A stretch of 46,995 bases of DNA from Prevotella sp. (GCA_017417465.1 JAFPZD010000199.1:1-46995); one strand, 5' to 3'. Counted from the stretch's first letter, positions 24,866 to 31,909 are shown. Notes: generated by a model not told the origin, from the sequence alone. Translations and numbers: made by a program.

Positions 24866-25996
24866 ATGAAGACATTAAAGAGTTTATTGGTTGCCGCACT
24901 GCTCCTCACGGGCATGACGGCAAGCGCTCAGGCAGTGTATGAGGATGCCGACGGCGTGAAGTATGAATTCCAGAAACACTGGTTCCTGGACCTGGAGGGC
25001 GGCGCCCAGTACACGCTGGGTGAGGCCAAGTTTGGCGACCTGCTGTCGCCGAACGTGCAGCTGGGTCTGGGCTATCAGTTCAGTCCCGCGTTTGCTGCCC
25101 GTCTGCAGGCCAACGCCTGGCAGTCGAAGGGTGGATGGAACGGCTACGGCCAGCCTCCCATCACGCAGGACTACAAGTACAAGTACGTGGCTCCTGGCAT
25201 TGACCTGATGCTGAACCTGTCGAACCTGTTCTGTGGCTACAACCCGCTGCGTGTGCTGAACGTGACGGCCTTCCTCGGCGGTGGCGCCAACATCGGCTTC
25301 TCGAACGACGAGGTGAACGACATCGCTGCTGGCATTCAGAACAAGAGCAACTACCTGCTGGAGTACCTCTGGGACGGCACGAAGATTCGTCCCTTCGGAC
25401 GTGGTGGACTGGAGCTGGGCTTCCGCCTGAGCGACGCTGTGCAGCTGAACCTTGAGGGTAACGCCAACATCCTCTCGGACAAGTACAACTCGAAGAAGGC
25501 CGGCAACGCCGACTGGTACTTCAATGCCCTCGTCGGCCTGCGCATCAACCTCGGCCAGACCTACAACAAGATTGTGCCTGTGCCCATCGTTCCAGAGCCC
25601 GTTCCCGAGCCGAAGCCGGAGCCCAAACCCGAGCCCAAGCCGGAGCCCAAGCCCGTACCCGTGGTGAAGGTTGACCCGCTGCGCATCGACGTGTTCTTCG
25701 AGATTAACAAGTGGGAGATTCGCGAGAGCGAGGCCGTGAAGGTGAAGCAGATGGCTGAGTACCTGAAGAAGTACCCGAAGGCTAATGTCAAGATGACGGG
25801 TTATGCCGACGCTGGCACTGGTAACAACGAGATCAACGACAAGCTGGCCGCTGAGCGCGCCAACGTTGTCCGCGAGGCCCTCATCAACCAGTATGGCATC
25901 TCAGAAAGCCGTATCACCTACGACTCGAAGGGCTCACGTGTGCAGCCATTCGCTGAGAACGACATGAACCGTGTAACCATTGCCATTGCCGAGTAA
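24866..25996 (+). CDS. OmpA-family outer-membrane protein, copy 1
   Basis: 376 residues: signal peptide (MKTLKSLLVAALLLTGMTASAQ), an N-terminal beta-barrel (~25-235), a Pro/Glu/Lys linker made of repeated EPKP units (~243-268), and a C-terminal OmpA peptidoglycan-binding domain (~270-376) with 'TGYADAGTGNNEINDKLAAERA' in two overlapping parts. Anchors the outer membrane to the wall. A close paralogue lies in opposite orientation at 28510-29643; the two agree through almost the whole length. Followed by a good hairpin terminator. Confidence 0.9.
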   Translation: MKTLKSLLVAALLLTGMTASAQAVYEDADGVKYEFQKHWFLDLEGGAQYTLGEAKFGDLLSPNVQLGLGYQFSPAFAARLQANAWQSKGGWNGYGQPPITQDYKYKYVAPGIDLMLNLSNLFCGYNPLRVLNVTAFLGGGANIGFSNDEVNDIAAGIQNKSNYLLEYLWDGTKIRPFGRGGLELGFRLSDAVQLNLEGNANILSDKYNSKKAGNADWYFNALVGLRINLGQTYNKIVPVPIVPEPVPEPKPEPKPEPKPEPKPVPVVKVDPLRIDVFFEINKWEIRESEAVKVKQMAEYLKKYPKANVKMTGYADAGTGNNEINDKLAAERANVVREALINQYGISESRITYDSKGSRVQPFAENDMNRVTIAIAE

Positions 25997-26036
25997 GATA
26001 ATCACGTTCACCTGATTGTCACGCAACACACAAAAG

Positions 26037-26074
26037 AACAAACAGCTTCCCACTTGGTCAGGAAGCTGTTTGTT
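26037..26074 (+). terminator. Terminator of ompA copy 1
   Basis: AACAAACAGCTTCC and GGAAGCTGTTTGTT pair perfectly around a 10-nt loop, 40 nt after the stop codon, followed by ATTATCC. Confidence 0.7.
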
Positions 26075-26116
26075 ATTATCCTAATTGAACGGTCATTGAA
26101 AAAGAGCAAACAGAGT

Positions 26117-26189
26117 CGCAGTTTTATCAAATACTGACGCAGTTTTATCAAACATTGACGCAGTTTTATCAAACATTGACGCAGTTTTA
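26117..26189 (+). repeat. Four 21-bp iterons upstream of the recombinase
   Basis: CGCAGTTTTA starts at 26117, 26138, 26159 and 26180, an exact 21-bp period (two helical turns); between copies the sequence is TCAAACATTGA with small variation. It lies 118 bp before the recombinase start. The rest of the 310-bp gap (25997-26306) holds the ompA terminator and no other structure that I see. Confidence 0.85.
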
Positions 26190-26306
26190 ACTTTATCTAT
26201 CGTTGCAGCACCTTTTTATGGCTGGCTTCGAAACCTTTATTTGGTAGCGGGAACGCCTTTATCGCCTGCCAATAAAACGCTGCTGAACACTTTAACCTAA
26301 ACGAAT

Positions 26307-27299
26307 ATGAAGAAAGTTATCATTGAAGTGCCTTTGGACGAGCTGGTCAAGGCTGAGGGAGACTACGTCATACAAATAAAAAGCAGTGATGGAGTCAACG
26401 ACAACAATGTCAAAGGGCCGATGTTCATTGATTACATAAGCCAAGTGGAAGAAAGAATAAAGGGCAGCCTCAGTATCCGTACGCAGGAGACCTACCAGAT
26501 AGCGAAGAAGAGTTTCTGCCAGTACAGGCATAACAAGGACCTGCCTCTCAGCGAGGTAACGACCCACGTGATGGAGGAATATGAGAAATGGATGATGACT
26601 CAGAAACTAAAGCCTAACACCACATCGTTCTACATGCGCATCCTCAAGGCCATCTACAAAAGGGCCGTCGACGAGCAGATCGTGGTTGACCAAAGGCCTT
26701 TTGCAAAGGTGTACACAGGGAATGCACGCACAATGAAGCGCGCACTGGACATCCAGGGCATCCGCCGGATAGAGAACTACCCGCTTGACGACCCGCAGTT
26801 ACAGCTGGCGCGCGACCTTTTCATGTTCAGCTTCTACACACGGGGAATGGCATTCGTCGACATGGCATTCCTGAAGAAAAGCGATCTGAACAACGGCGTA
26901 CTGGTCTACGTACGTCAGAAAACCGGGCAAAAGCTCACCGTGAAATGGGACTCGCGTATGCAGGATATTCTCGACCGCCATCCTTCGAAGACGGATGTCT
27001 ACCTGCTTCCCATCATCAGACGGTGTAATGGCAAGGAGCGTAATCAGTACCGCAGCATGCAGTTTCAAATGAACAATCTGCTACACCAGCTGTCAACAAT
27101 GATGGGGTTGCCAGAAAAGCTGACCATGTATGTTGCCCGCCACTCATGGGCAAGCATTGCGCAGTCGCTCAACATTCCGATCGACATCATCAGCAAAGGT
27201 ATGGGGCACAGCTCGCAGAAGACCACTCATATCTACCTGAAAGACATCGACAACGGAAAGATCGACGAGGCCAACGCCATGGTCATGAGTATGATTTAG
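26307..27299 (+). CDS. Tyrosine-type site-specific recombinase
   Basis: 330 residues. N-terminal SAM-like core-binding domain (~43-140, 'KGSLSIRTQETYQIAKKSFCQY') and C-terminal catalytic domain. Catalytic residues visible: Arg179 in 'FYTRGMAFVDM', a beta-hairpin Lys in 'RQKTGQKL', Arg278-His279 in 'YVARHSWAS' (Tyr where XerD has the first His, usual in Bacteroidetes members), His301 in 'GMGHSSQKTTHIY' and nucleophile Tyr310. The N-terminal 40 residues are an extra segment. Relatives act as integrases or DNA invertases. It stands alone between two inverted ompA copies with 21-bp iterons in front. Confidence 0.9.
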   Translation: MKKVIIEVPLDELVKAEGDYVIQIKSSDGVNDNNVKGPMFIDYISQVEERIKGSLSIRTQETYQIAKKSFCQYRHNKDLPLSEVTTHVMEEYEKWMMTQKLKPNTTSFYMRILKAIYKRAVDEQIVVDQRPFAKVYTGNARTMKRALDIQGIRRIENYPLDDPQLQLARDLFMFSFYTRGMAFVDMAFLKKSDLNNGVLVYVRQKTGQKLTVKWDSRMQDILDRHPSKTDVYLLPIIRRCNGKERNQYRSMQFQMNNLLHQLSTMMGLPEKLTMYVARHSWASIAQSLNIPIDIISKGMGHSSQKTTHIYLKDIDNGKIDEANAMVMSMI

Positions 27300-27340
27300 T
27301 CCATCGAAATCCAGTACTGTTACTGGAACAAACAAAAAAT

Positions 27341-27406
27341 CATCCTACACTTCCTACACTTCCTACACCTAAATATAGGTGCAGGAAGTGTAGGAAGTGT
27401 AGGATG
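27341..27406 (+). terminator. 66-nt long hairpin after the recombinase gene
   Basis: Thirty-base arms built from TACACTTCC repeats pair with one mismatch around the 6-nt loop AAATAT, followed by TTTTTTGG. It can act as terminator; the unusually long, internally repetitive stem may also be the remnant of a mobile repeat. Confidence 0.75.
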
Positions 27407-27432
27407 TTTTTTGGTTAATCTTTATCGAAAAT

Positions 27433-27454
27433 CAACTCATGAATCTCGGGATTC
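27433..27454 (+). repeat. 22-bp direct repeat, left copy, with hairpin
   Basis: CAACTCATGAATCTCGGGATTC recurs at 28460-28481 with one change. The last 11 bases also pair with GAATCCCGAGA at 27462-27472 to form a hairpin. The two copies bracket the palindrome cluster. Confidence 0.75.
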
Positions 27455-27499
27455 GCGAGCTGAATCCCGAGAATAAAAACACAAAACCCGAGAATAAAA

Positions 27500-27788
27500 G
27501 AATTGAGCCAACTTTAAAAAGTCTCCCTATGAAGAAAGCAGCGGAAAACCAGTGCGCAGCCGCTCCCCTCCCTGCAAGGGGCGATTTTGTCCTTAAGCGG
27601 ACACGATTTAGTCCTTAACCGGACAAAATCTTCTCTTCAAGCCAGGGGTGGGGTCTGTATCTCTTTCGCCCACAGATTGTTACAGACCCCACCCCGCCCT
27701 ACAGGCACCCCTCCCCTTGCAGGGAGGGGAGTGGGCTCACGCCGTCATTCGCTACGGCTCCGGACTTTTTAAAGTGGACTCAGAATTC
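27500..27788. mobile_element. 289-bp nested inverted-repeat (MITE-like) element
   Basis: Ends: GAATTGAGCC-AACTTTAAAAAGTC (27500-27523) and GACTTTTTAAAGTGGACTCAGAATTC (27763-27788), inverted. Inside, three further inverted pairs: CTCCCCTCCCTGCAAGGGG (27563-27581 with 27713-27731), GATTTTGTCC/GGACAAAATC (27583-27592 with 27621-27630), GGGGTGGGGTCTGTA/TACAGACCCCACCCC (27645-27659 with 27681-27695). No coding potential. Non-autonomous element is inference; no target duplication was seen. Confidence 0.6.
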
Positions 27789-28070
27789 AAGTTCCGCAAG
27801 CGATGAAAACGATGCGCAGCCAGCCCCGTAGGGGCGTGACAGTGGTAGCCAGCCATTCATATGGCTGGTATTTGAGGGTTGTAGTGACGAGCGTGCCGTA
27901 GGTACGCGACAACATTGCGCCCTTGTCGCGTACCTAAAGGCACGCTTCTCCCGTCCCGTCTTCTTCCCAGCCATTTCGCAACCCCTACGGGGTAGCTGCA
28001 TGGCTGGCTACCACTGTCACGCCCCTACGGGGCTGGCTGCGCATAGTTTCCATAGCCCGCGGAACTTGAA
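27786..28070. mobile_element. 285-bp element with 70-bp terminal inverted repeats (MITE-like)
   Basis: Left arm 27786-27855 and right arm 28001-28070 are reverse complements with 5 mismatches in 70. A second inverted pair lies inside: 27890-27912 and 27923-27946 (AGCGTGCC...GGTACGCGACAA), so the whole can fold into a long cruciform. No open frame of substance. Confidence 0.65.
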
Positions 28071-28079
28071 GAATAATGA

Positions 28080-28445
28080 ATGCGGAGCCTCCGTGTCTCT
28101 GTGTGAGAAAAAAAATTGGAGTTGTTCCCCCTGGTATGCGGAGCCTCTGTGTCCTCCGTGACTCTGTGTGAGAAAAAAAATATTGGAGTCGTTCCCCCTG
28201 GTATGCGTAGCCTCCGTGTCCTCTGTGTGAGAAAAAAACAATTGATAGAGTTGTCCCCCCCCTGGTATGCGTAGCCTCCGTGTCCTCCGTGTCTCTGTGT
28301 GAGAAAAAAAAATGATAGAGTCGTTCCCCCTGGTATGCGTAGCCTCCGTGTCCTCCGTGTCTCTGTGTGAGAAAAAAATAATTGGAGTCGTTCCCCCTGG
28401 TATGCATAGCCTCCGTGTCCTCCGTGTCTCTGTGTGAGAAAAAAA
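28080..28445. repeat. Six-copy tandem repeat, about 57-77 bp unit
   Basis: Core: GCCTCCGTGTCCTCCGTGTC TCTGTGTGAGAAAAAA, then a short variable part and GTTCCCCCTGGTATGCGTA. Six copies of CTGTGTGAGAAAAAA are present. Units differ by small insertions or loss of CCTCCGTGT. Open frames reading through on the minus strand are artefacts (THTRG/HTETRR-type repeats). Confidence 0.85.
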
Positions 28446-28446
28446 T

Positions 28447-28481
28447 GAATCCCGAGATTCAACTCACGAATCTCGGGATTC
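28447..28481 (-). terminator. Terminator of ompA copy 2
   Basis: GAATCCCGAGATTC and GAATCTCGGGATTC pair perfectly (14 bp, 7-nt loop); on the minus strand it is followed by ATTTTTTTCTC. It sits 28 nt after the ompA stop. Confidence 0.8.
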
Positions 28482-28509
28482 AAATTATGGAATTTTCTAT
28501 CAAGAAGTC

Positions 28510-29643
28510 TTACTCAGCGATGGCGATGGTCACACGGTTCATGTCGTTCTCAGCGAACGGCTGCACGCGTGAGCCCTTCGAGTCGTAGGTGATACGGCTC
28601 GCGTCGATGCCATACTGCTTGATGAGGGCCTCACGGACAACGTTGGCACGCTCAGCAGCCAGCTTGTCGTTGATCTGGTCGTTACCAGTGCCGGCGTCGG
28701 CATAACCAGTCATACTGACCTTTGCCTTCGGGTACTTCTGCAGGTACTCACCCATCTGCTTCACCTTCAGGGCCTCACTCTCGCGAATCTCCCACTTGTT
28801 AATCTCGAAGAACACGTCGATGCGCAGCGGATCAACCTTCACCACGGGTACGGGCTTGGGCTCCGGCTTGGGCTCGGGTTTGGGCTCCGGCTTCGGCTCG
28901 GGAACGGGCTCGGGAACGATGGGAGCGGGCACAACCTTGTTGTAGGCCTTACCGAGGTTGATGCGCAGGCCAACGAGGGCGTTGAAGTACCAGTCGGCAT
29001 TGCCGGCCTTCTTTGAGTTGTACTTGTCGGAGAGGACATTGGCGTTACCCTCAACATTCAGCTGCACAGCGTCGCTCAGGCGGAAGCCCAGCTCAACGCC
29101 ACCGCGGCCGTAGGGGCGAATCTTGGTGCCATCCCAGAGGTAATCCAGCAGGTAGCCGTCAACCGAGTTCAGGCTCTTGGCGAAGTCGTTCACCTCGTCG
29201 TTTGAGAAACCGATGTTGGCACCACCACCAACAAAGGCCGTCACGTTCAGCAAGCGCGTCGGGTTGTAGCCGCAAATCAGGTTCGAGAGGTTCAGCATCA
29301 GGTCGAGACCAGGAGCCACATACTTATACTTGTAGTTGATGCCCTGACGCACCTTGGGAAGACCCTCGGGCCAACCGCCCTTCGACTGCCAGGCATTAGC
29401 CTGCAGACGGGCTGCAAACACGGGGCTGAACTGATAGCCCAAGCCCAGTTGCACGTTCGGCGACAGCAGGTCGCTGAACTTAGCCTCACCTAAAGTGTAC
29501 TGAGCACCGCCCTCCACGTTCAGGAACCAGTGCTTCTGGAACTCATACTTCACGCCCTCGGCATCCTCATAGACGGCCTGGGCACCTGCGGTCATACCTA
29601 TTGTGAGCAGACCGGCAACCAATAAACTCTTCAATACTTTCAT
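28510..29643 (-). CDS. OmpA-family outer-membrane protein, copy 2
   Basis: 377 residues, near-identical in architecture to the copy at 24866: signal peptide (MKVLKSLLVAGLLTIGMTAGAQ), barrel, EPKP linker, OmpA domain with 'TGYADAGTGNDQINDKLAAERA'. Most differences lie in the barrel: 'PEGLPKVRQGINYKY' replaces 'NGYGQPPITQDYKY', and 'AKSLNSVDGYLLDY' replaces 'AAGIQNKSNYLLEY', consistent with variable surface loops. The frame is open to 29751, but this contains the promoter, so the ATG matching the paralogue is chosen. Confidence 0.9.
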   Translation of the reverse strand: MKVLKSLLVAGLLTIGMTAGAQAVYEDAEGVKYEFQKHWFLNVEGGAQYTLGEAKFSDLLSPNVQLGLGYQFSPVFAARLQANAWQSKGGWPEGLPKVRQGINYKYKYVAPGLDLMLNLSNLICGYNPTRLLNVTAFVGGGANIGFSNDEVNDFAKSLNSVDGYLLDYLWDGTKIRPYGRGGVELGFRLSDAVQLNVEGNANVLSDKYNSKKAGNADWYFNALVGLRINLGKAYNKVVPAPIVPEPVPEPKPEPKPEPKPEPKPVPVVKVDPLRIDVFFEINKWEIRESEALKVKQMGEYLQKYPKAKVSMTGYADAGTGNDQINDKLAAERANVVREALIKQYGIDASRITYDSKGSRVQPFAENDMNRVTIAIAE

Positions 29644-29720
29644 TGTCATTATTGTATAAATAGTTAAAATATCGCTCTTTGGGGCGTAAATCAATACGTT
29701 CCCATCGTTTATTATCGGTG

Positions 29721-29752
29721 CAAAGGTACAATTATTTCCGCAAACTACCAAA
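29721..29752 (-). promoter_or_regulatory. Promoter of ompA copy 2
   Basis: Minus strand TTTG (29752-29749), 20 nt, TACCTTTG (29728-29721); 78 nt before the start codon. Confidence 0.8.
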
Positions 29753-29786
29753 TATTTTGCAAAAAAAGTAAAAAAATCATATCACA

Positions 29787-29823
29787 ACAGCGGCGGCAAG
29801 GAGTGTTTCCCTGCCGCCGCTGT
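29787..29823 (-). terminator. Hairpin terminator in direct repeat copy 1
   Basis: ACAGCGGCGGC and GCCGCCGCTGT pair; on the minus strand a T-rich stretch follows. It would end transcription from the HEPN gene. Confidence 0.8.
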
Positions 29824-29848
29824 ATATTCATTTGCACTGAAACTGGGG

Positions 29849-29893
29849 TTAACGCACCACCCGCTTTTGTCCGTTCACATCGTAAACGCCAGT
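29849..29893 (-). pseudogene. Fossil of a secreted-protein C-terminal tail
   Basis: Minus strand reads TGVYDVNGQKRVVR then a stop. This matches the last residues of the 942-residue protein at 31910 (PGVYVVNGQKRVVK, stop) and of the GH5 enzyme. No gene body lies upstream: the HEPN stop codon is only 11 bp away. It is the cut-off end of a lost gene. Confidence 0.7.
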
Positions 29894-29903
29894 CTACATA
29901 ATA

Positions 29904-30308
29904 TCAAAAAAGATACAATAATGTCAGTTTCTTCATTTCGTCAAGAAGTTCTTTGACTTGATGGAAATAAGGCATTATTTCTTCTTCTGTTGCATCGAAC
30001 TTGTCATCATAGTCGCCAGATTGGCGTAATTCATACAGTCTGGAAATAAGACGACCATATCGTTTGTCAAGTTTACCTGTTTGTATGAAATCTTGACCTA
30101 TCTTATGAATCATCCCTGCGTGTCTTCGGGGGATGTCGCCCTCACCAAGTAGAAGCGCTTGAGCCATATGAAACACAGCATAGTATAGTCTATTCCCTGC
30201 TAAATTCCAGTGACCAAGTCTTGCATTATCCTCGGCCTCCTTGAAAACGCGGTAAGCTCGTTCTATACGATACTGTAGCAGGTCTCGTTTTTCGTTTTCA
30301 CTTAGCAT
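29904..30308 (-). CDS. HEPN-domain protein (toxin of MNT-HEPN pair)
   Basis: 134 residues, helical HEPN fold. 'NRLYYAVFHMAQALLL' contains the family's Rx4-6H ribonuclease-type motif (Arg in NRLYY to His in FH, six residues apart). Start overlaps the end of the upstream nucleotidyltransferase by 7 bp, the usual layout of type VII toxin-antitoxin pairs in which MNT adds AMP to the HEPN protein. Lower GC than its neighbours (A/T-rich codons), suggesting transfer. Cytoplasmic. Confidence 0.85.
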   Translation of the reverse strand: MLSENEKRDLLQYRIERAYRVFKEAEDNARLGHWNLAGNRLYYAVFHMAQALLLGEGDIPRRHAGMIHKIGQDFIQTGKLDKRYGRLISRLYELRQSGDYDDKFDATEEEIMPYFHQVKELLDEMKKLTLLYLF

Positions 30309-30622
30309 AACTCAATTCCATCACGTTGAACATTTGTTCGAAAAATGGGATTCGCTTTTACTTCCCAGTCCTTTAATGTATAAAGCGTCGGATGTATCAT
30401 AGCATCAATGCTCCAGCCAAGTTCCCAAAACGGATACGAATAGAGGTCATAGTCAGATGGTGTGAGCTTGTTCTTATCTATAAGTATCAGTAAGTCCCAG
30501 TCTGAGTCTTTATGAGAATCGCCACGAGCTTGGGACCCATAGAGTATCACTTTTGCTCCACGGGGGATGTCTGAATGGGCAACGTTCCTTATTGCATTCA
30601 AAATACTTTCCTTACTCGTCAT
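30302..30622 (-). CDS. MNT-type minimal nucleotidyltransferase (antitoxin)
   Basis: 106 residues starting MTSKESILNAI. Signature 'LYGSQARGDSHKDSDWDLLILID' holds the GSxxRG loop and SDxDL metal ligands (Asp pair). Expected to adenylylate a Tyr on the partner HEPN protein. The open frame extends upstream to 30676 but would read through the TACCTTTG promoter, so the ATG at 30622 is chosen. Cotranscribed and overlapping with the HEPN gene. Confidence 0.87.
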   Translation of the reverse strand: MTSKESILNAIRNVAHSDIPRGAKVILYGSQARGDSHKDSDWDLLILIDKNKLTPSDYDLYSYPFWELGWSIDAMIHPTLYTLKDWEVKANPIFRTNVQRDGIELC

Positions 30623-30645
30623 ACTTCGGTTTTTAGCTTCGCTTG

Positions 30646-30677
30646 CAAAGGTACAATTATTTCCGCAAACTACCAAA
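30646..30677 (-). promoter_or_regulatory. Promoter of the MNT-HEPN pair
   Basis: Minus strand TTTG (30677-30674), 20 nt, TACCTTTG (30653-30646), 24 nt before the MNT start. Confidence 0.8.
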
Positions 30678-30711
30678 TATTTTGCAAAAAAAGTAAAAAA
30701 ATCATATTACA

Positions 30712-30748
30712 ACAGCGGCGGCAAGGAATAGATTACCGCCGCCGCTGT
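30712..30748 (-). terminator. Terminator of the lipoprotein operon
   Basis: ACAGCGGCGGC and GCCGCCGCTGT form the stem; a T-rich tract follows on the minus strand; 26 nt after the stop codon. Confidence 0.85.
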
Positions 30749-30773
30749 ATATTCATTTACAGTGATTCAATCA

Positions 30774-31877
30774 CTAGTTACAACCTTCCAGATAGTCGGT
30801 AAGTTTCATCACATCCTCCTGAGTGGGAGGCAGGGGTGCCAATGTGACCGTCTTACTACTAGCACGCGTAGAAGTGTTCACCTTGAAAGTCATCACCGTT
30901 GTCATGTCGTTATTCCCTGCACCGATCGGATAGATGCCTGCAGTAGGATTGGCGCCTGACGTAGGATGAATGATGTCGTTCTTGTACCAGGCCACCAACG
31001 ACCAGCTTGTTGCGACGCTTTGGTCACAATTGCTGTACATGTCAACCACTACGCGGTACTCGCCATCCTCGACACAGTCGGAAGGAATCCAGATGTTCTC
31101 ATTGTTGAGGTTGTCAATGTGACAGCCACGGTTGCTGTCGTGATCGAGACCAAATTCCGTACCGCTGGACGAAGTCCATCGCCGCTGAGCATAATAGATA
31201 TGCTTGTTGCTGGGCGTGTAGAGGTGCAGGTCAATATCCTTGGCGTTGTTGAACGTCAGGTTGATGTTCAGGTCACCCTTCTTACTCTCCTCATAACGGA
31301 CTGGCTTTTCATAGGGAACAAATGGTGTGTCATGATAGTCAAGACCACCAAAGATCAGTGTAAAGCCTTCCTTGAAGTAAATCGAGAAACGCATCAGGAT
31401 AATGTAATAGTAATAGTCTCCAGAACGATAGCTGTAGGAACCTTTCCAGCGCCAATAGCCCTTGAAGCCCTTGATGCCGATAAAGAACTCAGTGAACTCG
31501 ACAGTAGTACCGATGGTGACATAGTTCATGCCACCGGCAAGCACGCGCTCGTTGTAATAGATAATACTGTTCTTCTCAAGAGAGTTGCGACTGTCAGATC
31601 CAGGAATCTTACCAACGACATAGGTGCCTTGGTCGACAGTAAAGTAATTGTCATACTCGTTAGAGGACGAATCACTGTCGCCACTGCCAGAGCCACCACT
31701 ACCGGAATCACCACTGCCAGAGCTACCTCCACCGCCTGAATCTTCGTTGCCAGGTGTGAAGATGGAGGGAGTGTCATCGTCATCATCGTCACCGCCACCA
31801 CAGGAGTTAAGCACGAACAATGCCGATGTAGCCATCATCATGGCAAAAAGGCTAAAGGCAATCTCTTTAATTCTCAT
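30774..31877 (-). CDS. Lipoprotein with Gly/Ser-rich linker and YfaP-like domain
   Basis: 367 residues. Lipobox LNSC (Cys ~26) then GGGDDDDDD; residues ~40-75 are a Gly/Ser/Asp linker, with low-complexity GGC/TCA-type DNA. The C-terminal part (~205-300), 'DIDLHLYTPSNKHIYY ... GLDHDSNRGCHIDNLNNENIW ... GEYRVVVDMYSNC', resembles the YfaP/DUF2135 beta-sandwich with acidic Ca-type loops. Function unknown, probably surface-exposed. Last gene of a three-gene unit, 32 bp after the 942-residue protein. Confidence 0.72.
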   Translation of the reverse strand: MRIKEIAFSLFAMMMATSALFVLNSCGGGDDDDDDTPSIFTPGNEDSGGGGSSGSGDSGSGGSGSGDSDSSSNEYDNYFTVDQGTYVVGKIPGSDSRNSLEKNSIIYYNERVLAGGMNYVTIGTTVEFTEFFIGIKGFKGYWRWKGSYSYRSGDYYYYIILMRFSIYFKEGFTLIFGGLDYHDTPFVPYEKPVRYEESKKGDLNINLTFNNAKDIDLHLYTPSNKHIYYAQRRWTSSSGTEFGLDHDSNRGCHIDNLNNENIWIPSDCVEDGEYRVVVDMYSNCDQSVATSWSLVAWYKNDIIHPTSGANPTAGIYPIGAGNNDMTTVMTFKVNTSTRASSKTVTLAPLPPTQEDVMKLTDYLEGCN

Positions 31878-31909
31878 ATAACATTCAAATTAAGAAAACT
31901 ACATCCTAA

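Larger units (their letters stand above)
29719..29841 (-). repeat. 123-bp direct repeat, copy 1 (terminator + promoter)
   Basis: Matches 30644-30766 at an offset of 925 bp, with differences mainly in the hairpin loop. Read leftward: hairpin terminator, T-rich tract, TTTG, TACCTTTG. It provides the promoter of ompA copy 2. Confidence 0.9.
30644..30766 (-). repeat. 123-bp direct repeat, copy 2 (terminator + promoter)
   Basis: See copy at 29719. Here the hairpin ends the lipoprotein transcript and the promoter part drives the MNT-HEPN pair. Confidence 0.9.

Noticed and set aside
26307-27299. Reading the recombinase as part of an integrated prophage or conjugative element
   Set aside because: No phage structural, relaxase or mobilisation gene is present, and both sides hold ordinary ompA genes.
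28080-28445. Possible CRISPR array
   Set aside because: Repeats are imperfect, 57-77 bp units without unique spacers of constant length, and no cas genes lie in the window.
27985-28483. Three overlapping minus-strand open frames with HTETRRTRR / DTEATHTRG repeats
   Set aside because: These are the well-known false proteins produced by CTCCGTGTC-type tandem repeats; all three frames are open because of composition.
29644-29751. N-terminal extension MVVCGNNCTFA of ompA copy 2 and of the MNT gene
   Set aside because: Identical extensions come from the 123-bp direct repeat and include the TACCTTTG promoter, so they are not translated.
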